Shown: positions 23,933-34,313 of the stretch, piece after piece
Layout of the letters: each line of letters starts with the position of its first letter
How positions within the stretch are numbered: position 1 is the stretch's first letter
From: Paulownia fortunei
Taxonomy: Eukaryota; Streptophyta; Magnoliopsida; Lamiales; Paulowniaceae
DNA: 64,000 nt
Assembly (NCBI GenBank): GCA_019321725.1
Contig: CM033110.1
Span: 10,099,278-10,163,277 of the forward strand
Direction: 5' to 3'
Notes under the pieces: model-generated
The model's input: the letters and a program-made list of their open reading frames with translations, nothing else
The model's database searches: none
Told to the model about the DNA's origin: nothing
Made by a program: the position numbers and the translations under genes

Positions 23933-25350
23933 GATTGCTAAAATTAATAAACAAATAACATTCAATAGTTATATAAATATCAAAATGAAATTAGGAATAG
24001 TAAACGTGATCCATGGTGGATTAACATATAATGATTTTAGTAATTCCATGGTAAATCAATCTCACAATTAATATGTCGCCTTAGGATAGGTCATACTAAA
24101 GACGATTAAATCAAGACCATCTCAATTAATAATTAAATCATCAAAATATCACATATTTTTGTTTATTTATTAACTACCATTTAAATCGATCAAGATGTAA
24201 TTAGATTAACTTTAATTACATCTTTATGAGTGTGACATACTATTTCGAATTTCACCAGCTTAACTCAAAATTATTGCAGGAGGGTAGGTTAATTTTAAAA
24301 TGCCTCAAAAAATCATATTATTTTGAAACCAACCTTACTATTGACTTAAATGGACACACTCCATAGGGAGGACGAAATCAAAGCATTGTGAGGCGCCATT
24401 TAAATCTCACAATGCTGTGTTACTAGTGGAGACCGTGAAATATATTGTTATATTCTCCTCTCCCACTCATTATTTTATAATTAGTATTCTCAAAGTATAT
24501 CGTGTTTCTAATTAATACATTTTTATATATTAATTTATTGTAGCTAAGTCCAATCCTATTAGGCTTATCTAATTTTCTAATTTTTCTAAAAAAATTATTT
24601 TCATTATGTGGAATAACCAAAGCTTACAATTATTAACTCTTAATAATCAAATCCTAAATAAAATAGTAATTTCACCTAATTTAACTAATAAATCAAAATC
24701 ACATATTTAATTGATTATTGCAAATAATTTTACTCCTATTCTATAGGACATTACATAGTAAACTATTTAATATGATGACAAGTATGCAAGACATTCCTAA
24801 TGACTAGGAGTGGGTATTATGAATGACAACGATTATACATAGAAATTTATATTTCCTAGATTCATCAAATAAATAAATAAAATAAAATAAATGATATTTG
24901 TGGATGGTTCCCTAAGATAATTATATTACAACCCAAAATGAAACAACATAAAATAATAAAAATAAACAAAATTCCCCAACCAGTCGTGACGTTGAACCTT
25001 CTGTTGCCAATCGTCGTGGCACTAGTGGGTGGCGCCCTGATTTTTCTTTTCTACTAATTTTTTATTTTTTTCTCTTCCATTTTTATATGATCTCTATCAT
25101 ATAAAGGTATGGGGACTGGGCAAAATTTACAGATATCCTATACCCACAAATTTAGAGTTTAAAATTTTTGATCTAACCAAAAACAATAACATCAACTATG
25201 CAATCCCATAGAACCAAGTAATGATGATCAAAAAGCATCATAATACATCCATTATATGATAAAATCATTCATAATATATAAAAATGTTTTCAATAATGGA
25301 AATACATACTCATGCATACTTAAGACTAAAATTAATGTATTCATATAGAT
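23933..25350 (-). other. Copia-D untranslated leader
   Basis: This AT-rich stretch lies between the primer-binding site and gag. No domain or repeat is recognisable apart from A/T tracts. Small open frames at 23844-24071, 24423-24620 and 25252-25464 look accidental; the last overlaps the primer-binding site and LTR. Confidence 0.55.
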
Positions 25351-25364
25351 TGGCTCTAATACTA
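25351..25364 (-). other. Copia-D primer-binding site, degenerate
   Basis: The minus strand reads TAGTATTAGAGCCA, two changes from TGGTATCAGAGCCA. It sits two bases from the LTR boundary at 25367. Confidence 0.8.
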
Positions 25365-25914
25365 GTTGTTGGAAAATATTTTTATTGAACCAAAAAAAAA
25401 ATATTTCCCAATCAAATCGAATGGAGTCAAAAGATATGGTATTAGGCACTACAAAAAATTTCATAAAATTAATGCAGTTTGATGAATTTGTAATTTTAAT
25501 TAGTTCTACATAATATTAAAATTACACTCAGGAGAGTTTTAAAAAACATAACCTAATAAAAAAATCAATTCTTTTTTCTAGTGGTGGTTTTAGAATCTTC
25601 AAGTCTTCCTCACCAAACTTCAATCTAATTGAATTGGACACCAAGGTTTTTCAATCCAATCCTCCACACCAATGGGAATGAGTGGGCATTCTTAAAACTT
25701 AATTAAATTAAATTATATAATTTATTGTGATATTTTTAGTTCATGGAATCACAAGATTAGGTTTTGGAGAAGGAAAGGAAAATATTCAACGAAAAACTAG
25801 AAGAACTCTCTTGTAAAACAAGTGTAGTTGGAGAGAGAATGTACCACCGCCAGTGTAATTCATATATATTAAGAAATAATGGAAACAATACAGCTCTATG
25901 TTTTGTAATTATTT

Positions 25915-26826
25915 TTTCGAACATAGCACCTTAGAAGGAGTAAAGTGTTTCCACATTGGCAATATCCAAACCTAATGACCATCATGGTCACACCACACTC
26001 AGTCTTATTTATAATAAGGTTTCAAAACTGATATACAGTACAAAATCGTAAAAACATACTCAAAAAATCAAATTAAAACCCACAAAATGTCCTATAGGTT
26101 GTCATCCATGTACAATGATCTTTGAAAGCCCACACAAGCTCCAACAGCCAGCCCAGTATACTATGGATTTCAACAATCACCATGCTCACCTACAATATAT
26201 GTACTATGTGAGTTAACGCCCAGTAAGTAAAAATTATGTATTTTAAAAGTATGATATGAGTTCAAAATATCGTATACTTCATTTCCAAGATATCATGCTA
26301 GAAATGTGTACTCATGAATCATAATATTTCACTCAAAATCATTCTTTTCATAAGGCCTTAGTCCACCTACTATGCACCAAAAAGAGCTTTGCATAATATC
26401 AATAATCAAATAGTCAATCTTTAATTTACGCAATCAAGTGGGCCATCCTTTCATGACCACCAGAGGTCCTCCTTCTATCTTTCCATGTGATCCTCCAAAA
26501 AGTTATCCCACCGCGGGGTCAATAAGCGTGCAGTCAAGTAGATCATCCTCTCATGACCACTAAAGGTCCACCTCCTCTCTGCCATGAATATCCAACATAG
26601 TGATCCGCCTAAATTTTTATTGTTATCTCAATGTAAATTTGGTTACTTAAGTTACAGAATATCAAAACTTTACACTATACGAACGTCTTAGAAGTTTAAC
26701 AATCAAGAATGCCACTATAAGATGAAACGAATAATATTATGTTAATATCAATGCAGTTAGCATATAAATAACATGTAATGAATGAATCATATTAGCCAGT
26801 GAGTAGTGTGAGGCTTGGGTATTATA
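25915..26826 (-). repeat. Tekay-like LTR, short variant or internally deleted
   Basis: It ends 'gagtagtgtgaggcttgggtattata' (right end), like the Tekay-like LTRs ending at 46755 and 54550. It shares 'ataggttgtcatccatgtac', 'ctcacctacaat' and 'gagctttgca' blocks with 44030-46755. It lacks about 1.8 kb of the longer LTRs. It shares the box repeat at 26440-26595 with the LTR at 34314 but not with that at 44030. Confidence 0.75.
26440..26595. repeat. Tandem box repeat inside a Tekay-like LTR
   Basis: Two imperfect copies, about 26446-26500 and 26534-26592, each contain catcct(t/c)tcatgaccac followed by aggtcc and a pyrimidine-rich tail. The same pair occurs in reverse complement at 36370-36530 (ggtggac...cctct(a/g)gtg), so it is a subfamily feature and not a local accident. 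Confidence 0.65.
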
Positions 26827-28073
26827 GAGAATAAGATATCTCCTTTTTATAATTGTTGAATCCTAGTTTTCTATTCCTCTTCTAACTTAGTTTGGAAGAT
26901 AACTATATCTATTTGGAAAGTTATCTTTATCTTCTCTTTTGTAATTATCTAGAATTCATAATTCTAGATAATACTTGCAAAAAATAAAAACAAATATCCC
27001 ATATTTTTTATTACTCAATAATATCGCATACTTACGATAATCTTTGATATTTAAAATTAATACTAGTTTAGGAAATAATTTCCTTAAATTACACGTACAA
27101 TTTAATTTATTGTACAAAATTCATTTTAGTATTTATGAAGGTGGATTGTGGACCTATGGACCTACAATTACAAGATCCAATATATTTGAATAATTAATTA
27201 AACTCTTTAATTAATTTATCTAATTTATTAATTCCAATATTACTCCAATAAAAATTAGAATTGCACTATTGTAATTGTAGAATAATTTACTCTGATCAAC
27301 ACTGAGTAGTCTATCATTATAGTCATTACATAAGGTTTGACCCTCCATCAACCATTCATAATTAGAGCTAGGTTTTCCATTAACCCCTCTATTTATCTCT
27401 TGTTCCTTGTCTACCATTAATTCACTAGTGAACAATTAATTAATAACCAAGTTACAAATTTAAGTGCTCTGCTGTTCAGTTCCAAAATTAACTAATCAAG
27501 ACAACCATCTTATCACTTGCCATGAGATAGTTTAGATTCCATATGTATAAGTTTTATTCCCAGCTACCTATCCTAATATGATCCAAAATGCAAGTGTTAA
27601 GGAATTCTAATTAACAAACCTTTTAACAAGCAAATCAAAGATCATACTAAAATAAAAAGGAGTCTATAACCACTTAAGATTAAGATAAACCAATATACAA
27701 TCATCTATTGATGTTATTTGAATTTTTAGAAAATAATAGAAATTATATCAGAATTCAAATTACATTTGATCTAGTTCTATATAATCACATTATATAAAGT
27801 GCCTCCATTATGATGTCACCACATAAATAGTTCAGATAAGATCATTACATTATTAATGTTAATGAATCGCACTAATAATAATTTAATTAAAGATCCAAAC
27901 TTTAATTAATTTTATTATAGACTAATTTAGTTTATTATCCAATCTAATAAGTAAACAGGGATTTTATGATATTCATAAGCATACCAATATGCATCAAAAT
28001 AAGTATAAAATATTATTTTATTAATTCAACAGTTAATGTACTATTACATGCTTTTATGGCACTATTCCTAATA

Positions 28074-29340
28074 GGTTTTTCATCTTGGTGTCTTGCTATG
28101 ACCCAGTTATAGACCTTCTTTATTACAAGAAGTACCAAACTTTATCAAGCTTGGTCTTGGCCATCTAATATTATTTCCCCATAATAGGTTTATTCTTTTA
28201 TGATTTAGGGATTAGTGAGTACCTCTCGGGTTTAAGTTTGGGATTGGATGGTTTGTGAGGTAGTATAAAATGAGTTTAGGTACACCTACAAAATAAACAC
28301 ACATCAAGCTAACTGAAATTATCTTTAGGTAAGACCCTTTGATGCTTAAGTTAGGTCAAGGCCTAGAGGTTGCTAAGAATTGGTAAAAAAAGTGAGTTAA
28401 AAAGCCAAAAGTTACCTTGTGAATTGTAGTTAGGGATTATTTATAGCTTTGTCATACACGTGGGAGTATTTCAATTAGACAAGTGTCCTCATCTGGTTGA
28501 TCCCAAGTGTGAATATTAGAGGGAGCAACAATGTTCGTTCCAGGTTGTAGACATCAACAGTGTTTGGTTTGGGTTACACCCAACCCAATGATCGAGTCAG
28601 GTCGGGACCTATATTTCTATATGCAGATCCTATCTTGCTTGGTCTTTTATAGGTGTTTCTAATGGCAAAATGATTATTCTAAGCCCAACCCATATCATTA
28701 ATCCCCCAGTTTATAGGTCATTTAATCACCATAAAAATTGCTTCTTTTGGCATCCTTTGATTTAATCAATCAATAATTAGTAAGGGTGCACCAATTCATT
28801 TAAGTGTGTTGGTTATAAGTCACCCCTCCAAAGTAATAGATGCACTACTTTATATGAAGGGATCGATTGCAGGTTTTCTCCCCTATAAATAGCGCTTAAG
28901 AATAGTAATTCATTTCACTTTTATCTTTAGGATTGTAAATATTTTAAGATTAGTTCGACCCCGTTAAATTCGAAGTAATTTTTCTTTTTGAGATCGGAAT
29001 GACCCTGATGAGGTCGAGTGTTGTTAAGGAAATTTTCTTAAAAAAAGTTCATATTTCTATATTTGCAAGATATCGGAGACCTCAAGTAGAGTCTTATCCT
29101 TTTCACTATTTTTCTTATCATTTTTTTATAATAATAGATTCAAGGAACACTTCGGAGTGAACACCTAGTGTCCCTCTCAGACCTTTAGTTGTGAGTTCTA
29201 ATTTCTAAAGGTTGGGATTGGGATCGAGCTAGTGAGAACATAACTGGTCCTCTAAATGATCAGGCCATTAATAATCCCCCCACTAGCCAGACTTATAATG
29301 TAGACTCCAGCCTCAATAAGGATGGAGATAGGGCCTATAT
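28074..29340 (+). other. Unassigned sequence, possibly an LTR upstream of the PF04195-like relic
   Basis: No coding content is recognised. A good TATA box at 28883 and pyrimidine-rich sequence after it suggest a promoter region reading toward the relic at 29341. An LTR would explain this, but no second copy, terminal TG...CA pair or primer-binding site was found, so the assignment is tentative. Confidence 0.35.
28883..28893 (+). promoter_or_regulatory. Candidate TATA box
   Basis: ctataaatagc, preceded by a pyrimidine run and about 450 bp upstream of the transposon-protein relic. The form matches plant core promoters and LTR promoters. Confidence 0.4.
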
Positions 29341-30258
29341 GGCAAACGAGTCCAATTTAGGTCATAACGAACTAGAGTCTAGGTGATATGATACATGGGA
29401 ATTACTTAGATCCGCAGTCCAACCTCATAAGGCTTTGGGGATTAGACACCACTTTTTTGTACCTATGGAGTATAAGATAATAATTTCTAGTTGCAACGAC
29501 CACATGCAAGAACCGCCTCCCAACTACTTTGCTTTTCATATTGCTAACTTAGAAGAGGATCATAAGTTTTTCCTCCACACGATTATAGAGAGTATATTAA
29601 TTAGGTTAGATGTGTGCATGACCCAATTTTCTCCCAAAGTAGTTAGGCACATTATTGGCTTTATCTTACTTATGAGGTATTTTAATGTGGAACCTTCGAT
29701 TGCTCATTTTTTGGTGGTTATACTTGATCATGACATTTGCTATGACTAGTGACCACTGTAAAATTCTCGATAAGTTGCCTTTTTTCTCAGGGTTATGGAG
29801 AGATAAATTTATAGATATAGAGGCCCCACATCATCTTCGATGGAGGATTCTAAAGGTATGGAGACATTCTGAACCCCAACATCATGGTCCAAGTGAGTGA
29901 ACTTTGGATGAGGTATAGAGAGAGCATCACGAAAGAGATCTTGGTTCAAGTCGACCTTACGCCTGCAAGTTCCATTGACCTAAACCCTTGGTAAATTTTT
30001 CCTACCCCTTTATGATCATGAGTTCTCTCCTGCTTGTATTAAATTTCTTATTTTACCTTTTCATAGGCATGGTTGTTCCGTATCTCATGTGGCCAAAGTG
30101 ATCAAAGAGAGGAAGAAAAACTGATGGCAGTTGTAAGATCTTCAGTTTCAAATACCTTCCTCATCATCACCCCTACAAAGCAAACCATTTGCTCATACTG
30201 CCTGTCCTGCAACCTCATTAGTTCCAGAGGTAAGTGTAGAGTTTGTTCCATCATTTGA
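29341..30258 (+). pseudogene. Relic like the plant 'putative gypsy type transposon' protein (PF04195-like)
   Basis: The open frame 29435-29749 carries PPPNYFAFHIANLEEDHKFF, then HTIIESILIRLDVCMTQFSP and VVRHIIGFILLMRYFNVEPS. This order (a short aromatic-acidic opening, a leucine-rich helix, then an 'IxGF' segment and 'VEPS/T') is that of the plant transposon-protein domain found in or near Ty3/gypsy elements. After a frame change, 29760-29900 continues LPFFSGLWRDKFIDIEAPHH. A possible intron (GT near 29990, AG at about 30066) separates it from 30073-30258, which has no recognised domain. It is broken and truncated; the domain call is from memory of the family and was not searched. Confidence 0.6.
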
Positions 30259-30283
30259 AGCTATTGCGATCATCTCAACCATT

Positions 30284-30306
30284 GTTTACAACCTTAAAGT
30301 TATAGC
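30284..30306 (+). repeat. Residual end of the Athila-B 5' LTR
   Basis: gtttacaaccttaaagttat and then agca equals the last bases of the 3' LTR (41801-41824, gtttacaaccttaaagttgc and then agta). Sequence to the left shows no LTR similarity, which fixes a deletion breakpoint near 30283. Confidence 0.75.
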
Positions 30307-30314
30307 AAGTTTTT

Positions 30315-30332
30315 CGGCATTGTTATCGTGGA
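30315..30332 (+). other. Athila-B primer-binding site, degenerate
   Basis: cggcattgttatcgtgga keeps about 13 of 18 positions of the TGGCGCCGTTGCCGGGGA type, and lies 8 bp after the residual LTR end, followed by aggcaagg as is common in this lineage. Confidence 0.65.
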
Positions 30333-30479
30333 AGGCAAGGTAAGTATTCAGGTTGGTTAATATTTTTCCTTTGTAAATATAGTTTGTTTATTTTCTTTAT
30401 GGATATATGGTTATACGGTATCGTAGTCATAATACTTGGCGTTTGGTTAGAAATAATTTTAAAACTTTGTTTGAAAATT

Positions 30480-31900
30480 TGTTTGAATCATCTTCACACA
30501 CTTCTAGCATGATTGAAAATAAAAGTGTCTAGAAAGAAAATGCAAATCAACAAGTGCATACCATGTGTTATTACTTGCAACCTCCTCAAAATTCTTTTCC
30601 TTCTTGTTTCATTTTTCCTCTCAATGCAAATAACTTTCGATTCCAGCTAGGTATGATCCTTTTACTTCCTAATTTTCATGGTTTAAACTCTGAAAGCCTT
30701 TACTTGCATTTGAAATAAATTGATGAGGTATGTGCCACTTTTGATGACTAAACTTGCATAAATAAGATTGTTAAGCTAAAATTATTTTCTTTTTCTTAAA
30801 AGATAAAGCAAAAAATTGGCTTAATTCTTTAAAACCTAGGTCAATTGGTACTTGGTAAGAAATATAAACTGAATTTTTGATAAACTTCTTTCCAACTTAT
30901 AAAACTAATGCTTTGTAAAGACAAATTCAAATTTTTTCTCAAAAATTTTTAATGAAGCATTATTTCAATGTTGGGAATATTTAAATATTTGTTGAATTCA
31001 TGCCCACATCATGGTTTTAAAAAATGGCACTTAATTAGTTTCTTTTATGAAGGTTTAACTCTTGAAACAAAATAATTTGTTGAAACAATGTCTAATGGTG
31101 AGTTACTTGATAAAAACCTGATGAAGTCCTAGAATATCTAGATCAATTGGCATAAAACTCTCAATCATGGCATAGTGTTAATTATTCCAAAGGTTCTATT
31201 TGATCTAATCTTGTTAATAGTAATAAAGGAAAATATTACCTTACCAAGAAGATGATCTAAATGTCAAAACATTTCAGCAATTGTGATTTTTTAGAGCACT
31301 CCAACAATGAATGTCAAAACATTTCAGTACAAACAAATTTCATGAACACATTCAGAAAAATATTCCATTCTCCCTAATCTGAAACTTACAATCTACAATA
31401 GAGGAATCATCCCAATTTCAATTGACGAGATGATAACCGTGCCCAACCGCTACATTCACAAAAACCACCAAACTTTCATTCTTATCCAACTCCACATACA
31501 AAGTACAAGCATTTATGCATGAACAAACAAACATCAATAATCAGACTTCACAAGCTATCAATGAGATTAAACGTACACTTTGGGAATGGAAAAATTATTA
31601 ATAAGACTATACATCCCAAGGAGAAAGTTTCTAATCCACCTTTAGAAATGAAGAATGGAAATAGTCTTAACCAATGAAGGTAAGTTTGATGAAGTTAAGT
31701 GTGAAAATGATGAAAAAAAAAAGTATTTACCTCCAGCATCCTTTCCTCAAAGATTGAACTCAAATGCTGAAATCTTTGATGTTTTTAAATAAGTCAAGAT
31801 TAATATTCCATTGTTGGATGCAATCAAGTAAGTTCCACCTTATGCAAAATTTTTGAAAGATTTGTGTACAATCAAAAGAAGGCATTTTTAACTAAAAGTG
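30480..31900 (+). pseudogene. Athila-B gag remnant
   Basis: Segments in changing frames: LPNFHGLNSESLYLHLK (about 30665-30715), IVKLKLFSFS (30760-30790), a YEGLTLETK-like segment near 31045-31080, and MSNGELLDKN (31090-31120). These follow the order of Athila gag. A part at 31260-31600 is better matched to the opposite-strand copy at 12240-12600 than to any known domain. Many stops. Confidence 0.75.
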
Positions 31901-34313
31901 TTAAAAATCTTTCATGTATCATAGGAAACACTAGAATAGAGCGTGCTTTGCTTGATCTTGGTGCTAGTGTAAATTTGCTACCTTTCTTAGTTTATAAATA
32001 GTTAGGTTTGGGAGAACTTAAAACAACTTCTGTTGTACTCCAACTAGCTGACCGTTCGATTAAAGTTCCAAAGGGAGTAGTAGAAGATGTGTTGGTACAA
32101 ATTGATAAGTTTTACTTTCCAGTTAATTTCATTGTTTTGGACACAGTGCCTATTGCAAAAACACATAAACAAATTCCTATCATTTTAGGTTATCCTTTTC
32201 TTGCAACTTTAAATGCTTTATCAATTGTAGGAATGGCATTTTGAAGTTATCATTTGGAAATATGACTTTGGAACTAAATGTGTTTAATGTTTGTAAGCAT
32301 CCTGTAGAAGATGTCGAAGTACAAGAAGTTGAGTCAATTGAGGAACTTGTTCATGAGTACGTTACTACCACTAACTCTTTAAATCCTTTGGAGACTTATT
32401 TTAAATGTGAAAGTATTTGTAAAAAGGCACACACTAATACTCTCTCTGAATTTTTGCAGGTACAAGAAAATCATTTTTGGAAGCTAATGTTTGAAGAACT
32501 TTCATCATCAATAGTAAAATCTATTCCATCAAGTATTAAAGCTCCCGTAGTTGATTTGAAACCTTTACTAGTTGATTTGAAATACTCTTTCTTGGGTGAG
32601 AATGAGACTTTTCTAGTAATAATTTCTTCCAAACTCAATGCATCTCAAGAAGGAGTTGTGGGACATGAATTTTATAATTTTTTAGATGGATATTCTCGGT
32701 ATAATCAAATTGCAATTGCACTTGAAGATCAAGAGAAAACAACTTTAACATGTCCTTTTAGTACTTTTGCATATCGAAGGATGCTTTTTGGATTATGTCA
32801 TGCATCAGCTACATTCCAACGATGCATACTTAGTATTTTTAGTGACATGATTGAACATTTTCTTGATATCTTCATGGATAATTTTTCTATTTTTGGTAAT
32901 TCATTTGATGATTGCCTATGTAATTTAGAAAAGATTTTGATAAGGTGTGAAGAAAAGAATCTTGTGCTCAATGAGAAGAAATGCCATTTCATTATAACAA
33001 CTGATATTGTTCTTGGACACATTATTTCATCAAAAGGTATTAAGGTTAACAAATCTAAAATTGAGTTAATTACCAATTTGCTAACACAAATACTGTGAAG
33101 GAGGTAAGATCATTTTTAGGACAAAGTGGTTTTTATAAAAGATTTATCAAATATTTTAGTATAATATCTAAACCTTTGTGTAATCTTCTAATAGAAGACA
33201 CTATTTTTGAATGGACTAAAAATTGTGAAAATGCTTTTGTTAAGCTTAAAAGCATGCTTACATCTGCTCCAATCATGTAGTCTCCAGATTAGACTTTATC
33301 TTTTGAAATAATGTGTGATGCTAGTGATTATGCTGTTGGAGTTATCATGCAACAAAGAAAAGATAAGAAACCACATGTTATTTACTATGCAAGTAAAACT
33401 TTGCATAATGCTCAATTGAATTATTCAACAACTGAAAAATAATTACTATCTGTAGTTTTTGCATTGGACAAATTTCAATCTTGTCTTGTTGGCTCACAAG
33501 TTATTATTTTTAGTGTTCATGCAGCTTTGAAATATCTTTTCTCATAAAAAGATTCCAAACTGAAACTAATTAGGTGGATTCTCTTTCTTCAGAAATTTAA
33601 TATTACGATTCGAGATAAGAAGAGAGTAGAGAATATGGTGGCTGATCATTTGTCGAGACTTGTTTGTGATGACTCATTTCAAACCACACTTATTAATAAC
33701 GCTTTCCTTGATGAACAACTATTTAATATTTCTATTTTGCATATGTTTGCTGACATTATTAATTTTCTTGTGACAGGAAACATGCCATCACATTAGAACT
33801 CTCAAAACAAAAAATAGTTTTTGACTGAGGTGAAAAACTTTTATTAGGATAATCCATACCTATTCAAATACTGTCCGGATCAAATCTTTCAAAGATATGT
33901 GCCTGACAATGTGATATGTAATATTGTTAATTTTTGTCATTCATAAGCATATGGTGGCCACTATTCAGCAAAGAAAACTACAGCAAAAATCTTGCAATGT
34001 GGATTTTATTAGCCAACTCTTTTCAAAGTTAATTACACTTTCTGCAAAAATTGTGAAAATTGTCAAAAGTTGGAGTCCTTTTTAAAGCGAAATATGATGC
34101 CCCTACACCCTATCCTAGTGATTGAAATCTTTGACTATTGGGTTATTGATTTTAACCATTTTTATTATTATTTTTTTTTCTTTACATATTGGTTTCCATA
34201 GAATATGTTTCAAAATGGATCGAGGCAATTTCTTGTCAAAACAATGATCACAAAATAGTGATAAATTTTTTGAAAGAAAATATTTTAAGTCCATTTGGAA
34301 TTCTATTATCAGT
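31900..34313 (+). pseudogene. Athila-B protease, reverse transcriptase, RNase H, integrase (first part), broken
   Basis: Protease: LLDLGASVNLLP at 31948-31983, then 32008-32244 with VVLQLADRSIKVPKGVVEDV. The open frame 32241-33098 runs from KLSFGNMTLELNVFNVCKHP into reverse transcriptase, with FLDGYSRYNQIAIALEDQEK, FAYRRMLFGLCHASATFQRC and the catalytic box reading FMDN (32871-32882) in place of FMDD, a lost catalytic aspartate. Between the protease and RT parts (about 32640) the N-terminal fingers of RT are missing. RNase H follows at 33290-33680 with MCDASDYAVGVIMQQRKDKK, an integrase zinc-binding segment at 33870-34080, and integrase core at 34189-34313, where the solo LTR interrupts it. 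Confidence 0.92.

Larger units (their letters stand above)
23526..28073 (-). mobile_element. Copia-D, 5' half of a second Ty1/copia family
   Basis: On the minus strand: 5' LTR (28073-25367, with a Tekay-like LTR inserted), primer-binding site (25364-25351), leader, and the N-terminal part of gag (23932-23526). The element stops abruptly where Copia-A begins. No protease, integrase or reverse transcriptase of this family is found elsewhere in the window, so its 3' half was lost or lies outside. Confidence 0.8.
25367..28073 (-). repeat. Copia-D 5' LTR, interrupted
   Basis: It starts TGTTGGAAAATATT on the plus strand and is taken to end at 'ctattcctaata' (28073), which reads TATTAGGAATAG on the minus strand, a decayed TGTTAGGAATAG-type start. 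A Tekay-like LTR occupies about 25915-26826. The remaining LTR is about 1.8 kb. The outer end is inferred from the terminal motif alone, since no partner LTR is in the window. Confidence 0.65.

Noticed and set aside
32798..33076. 92-codon minus-strand frame
   Set aside because: It is antisense to the Athila-B reverse transcriptase.
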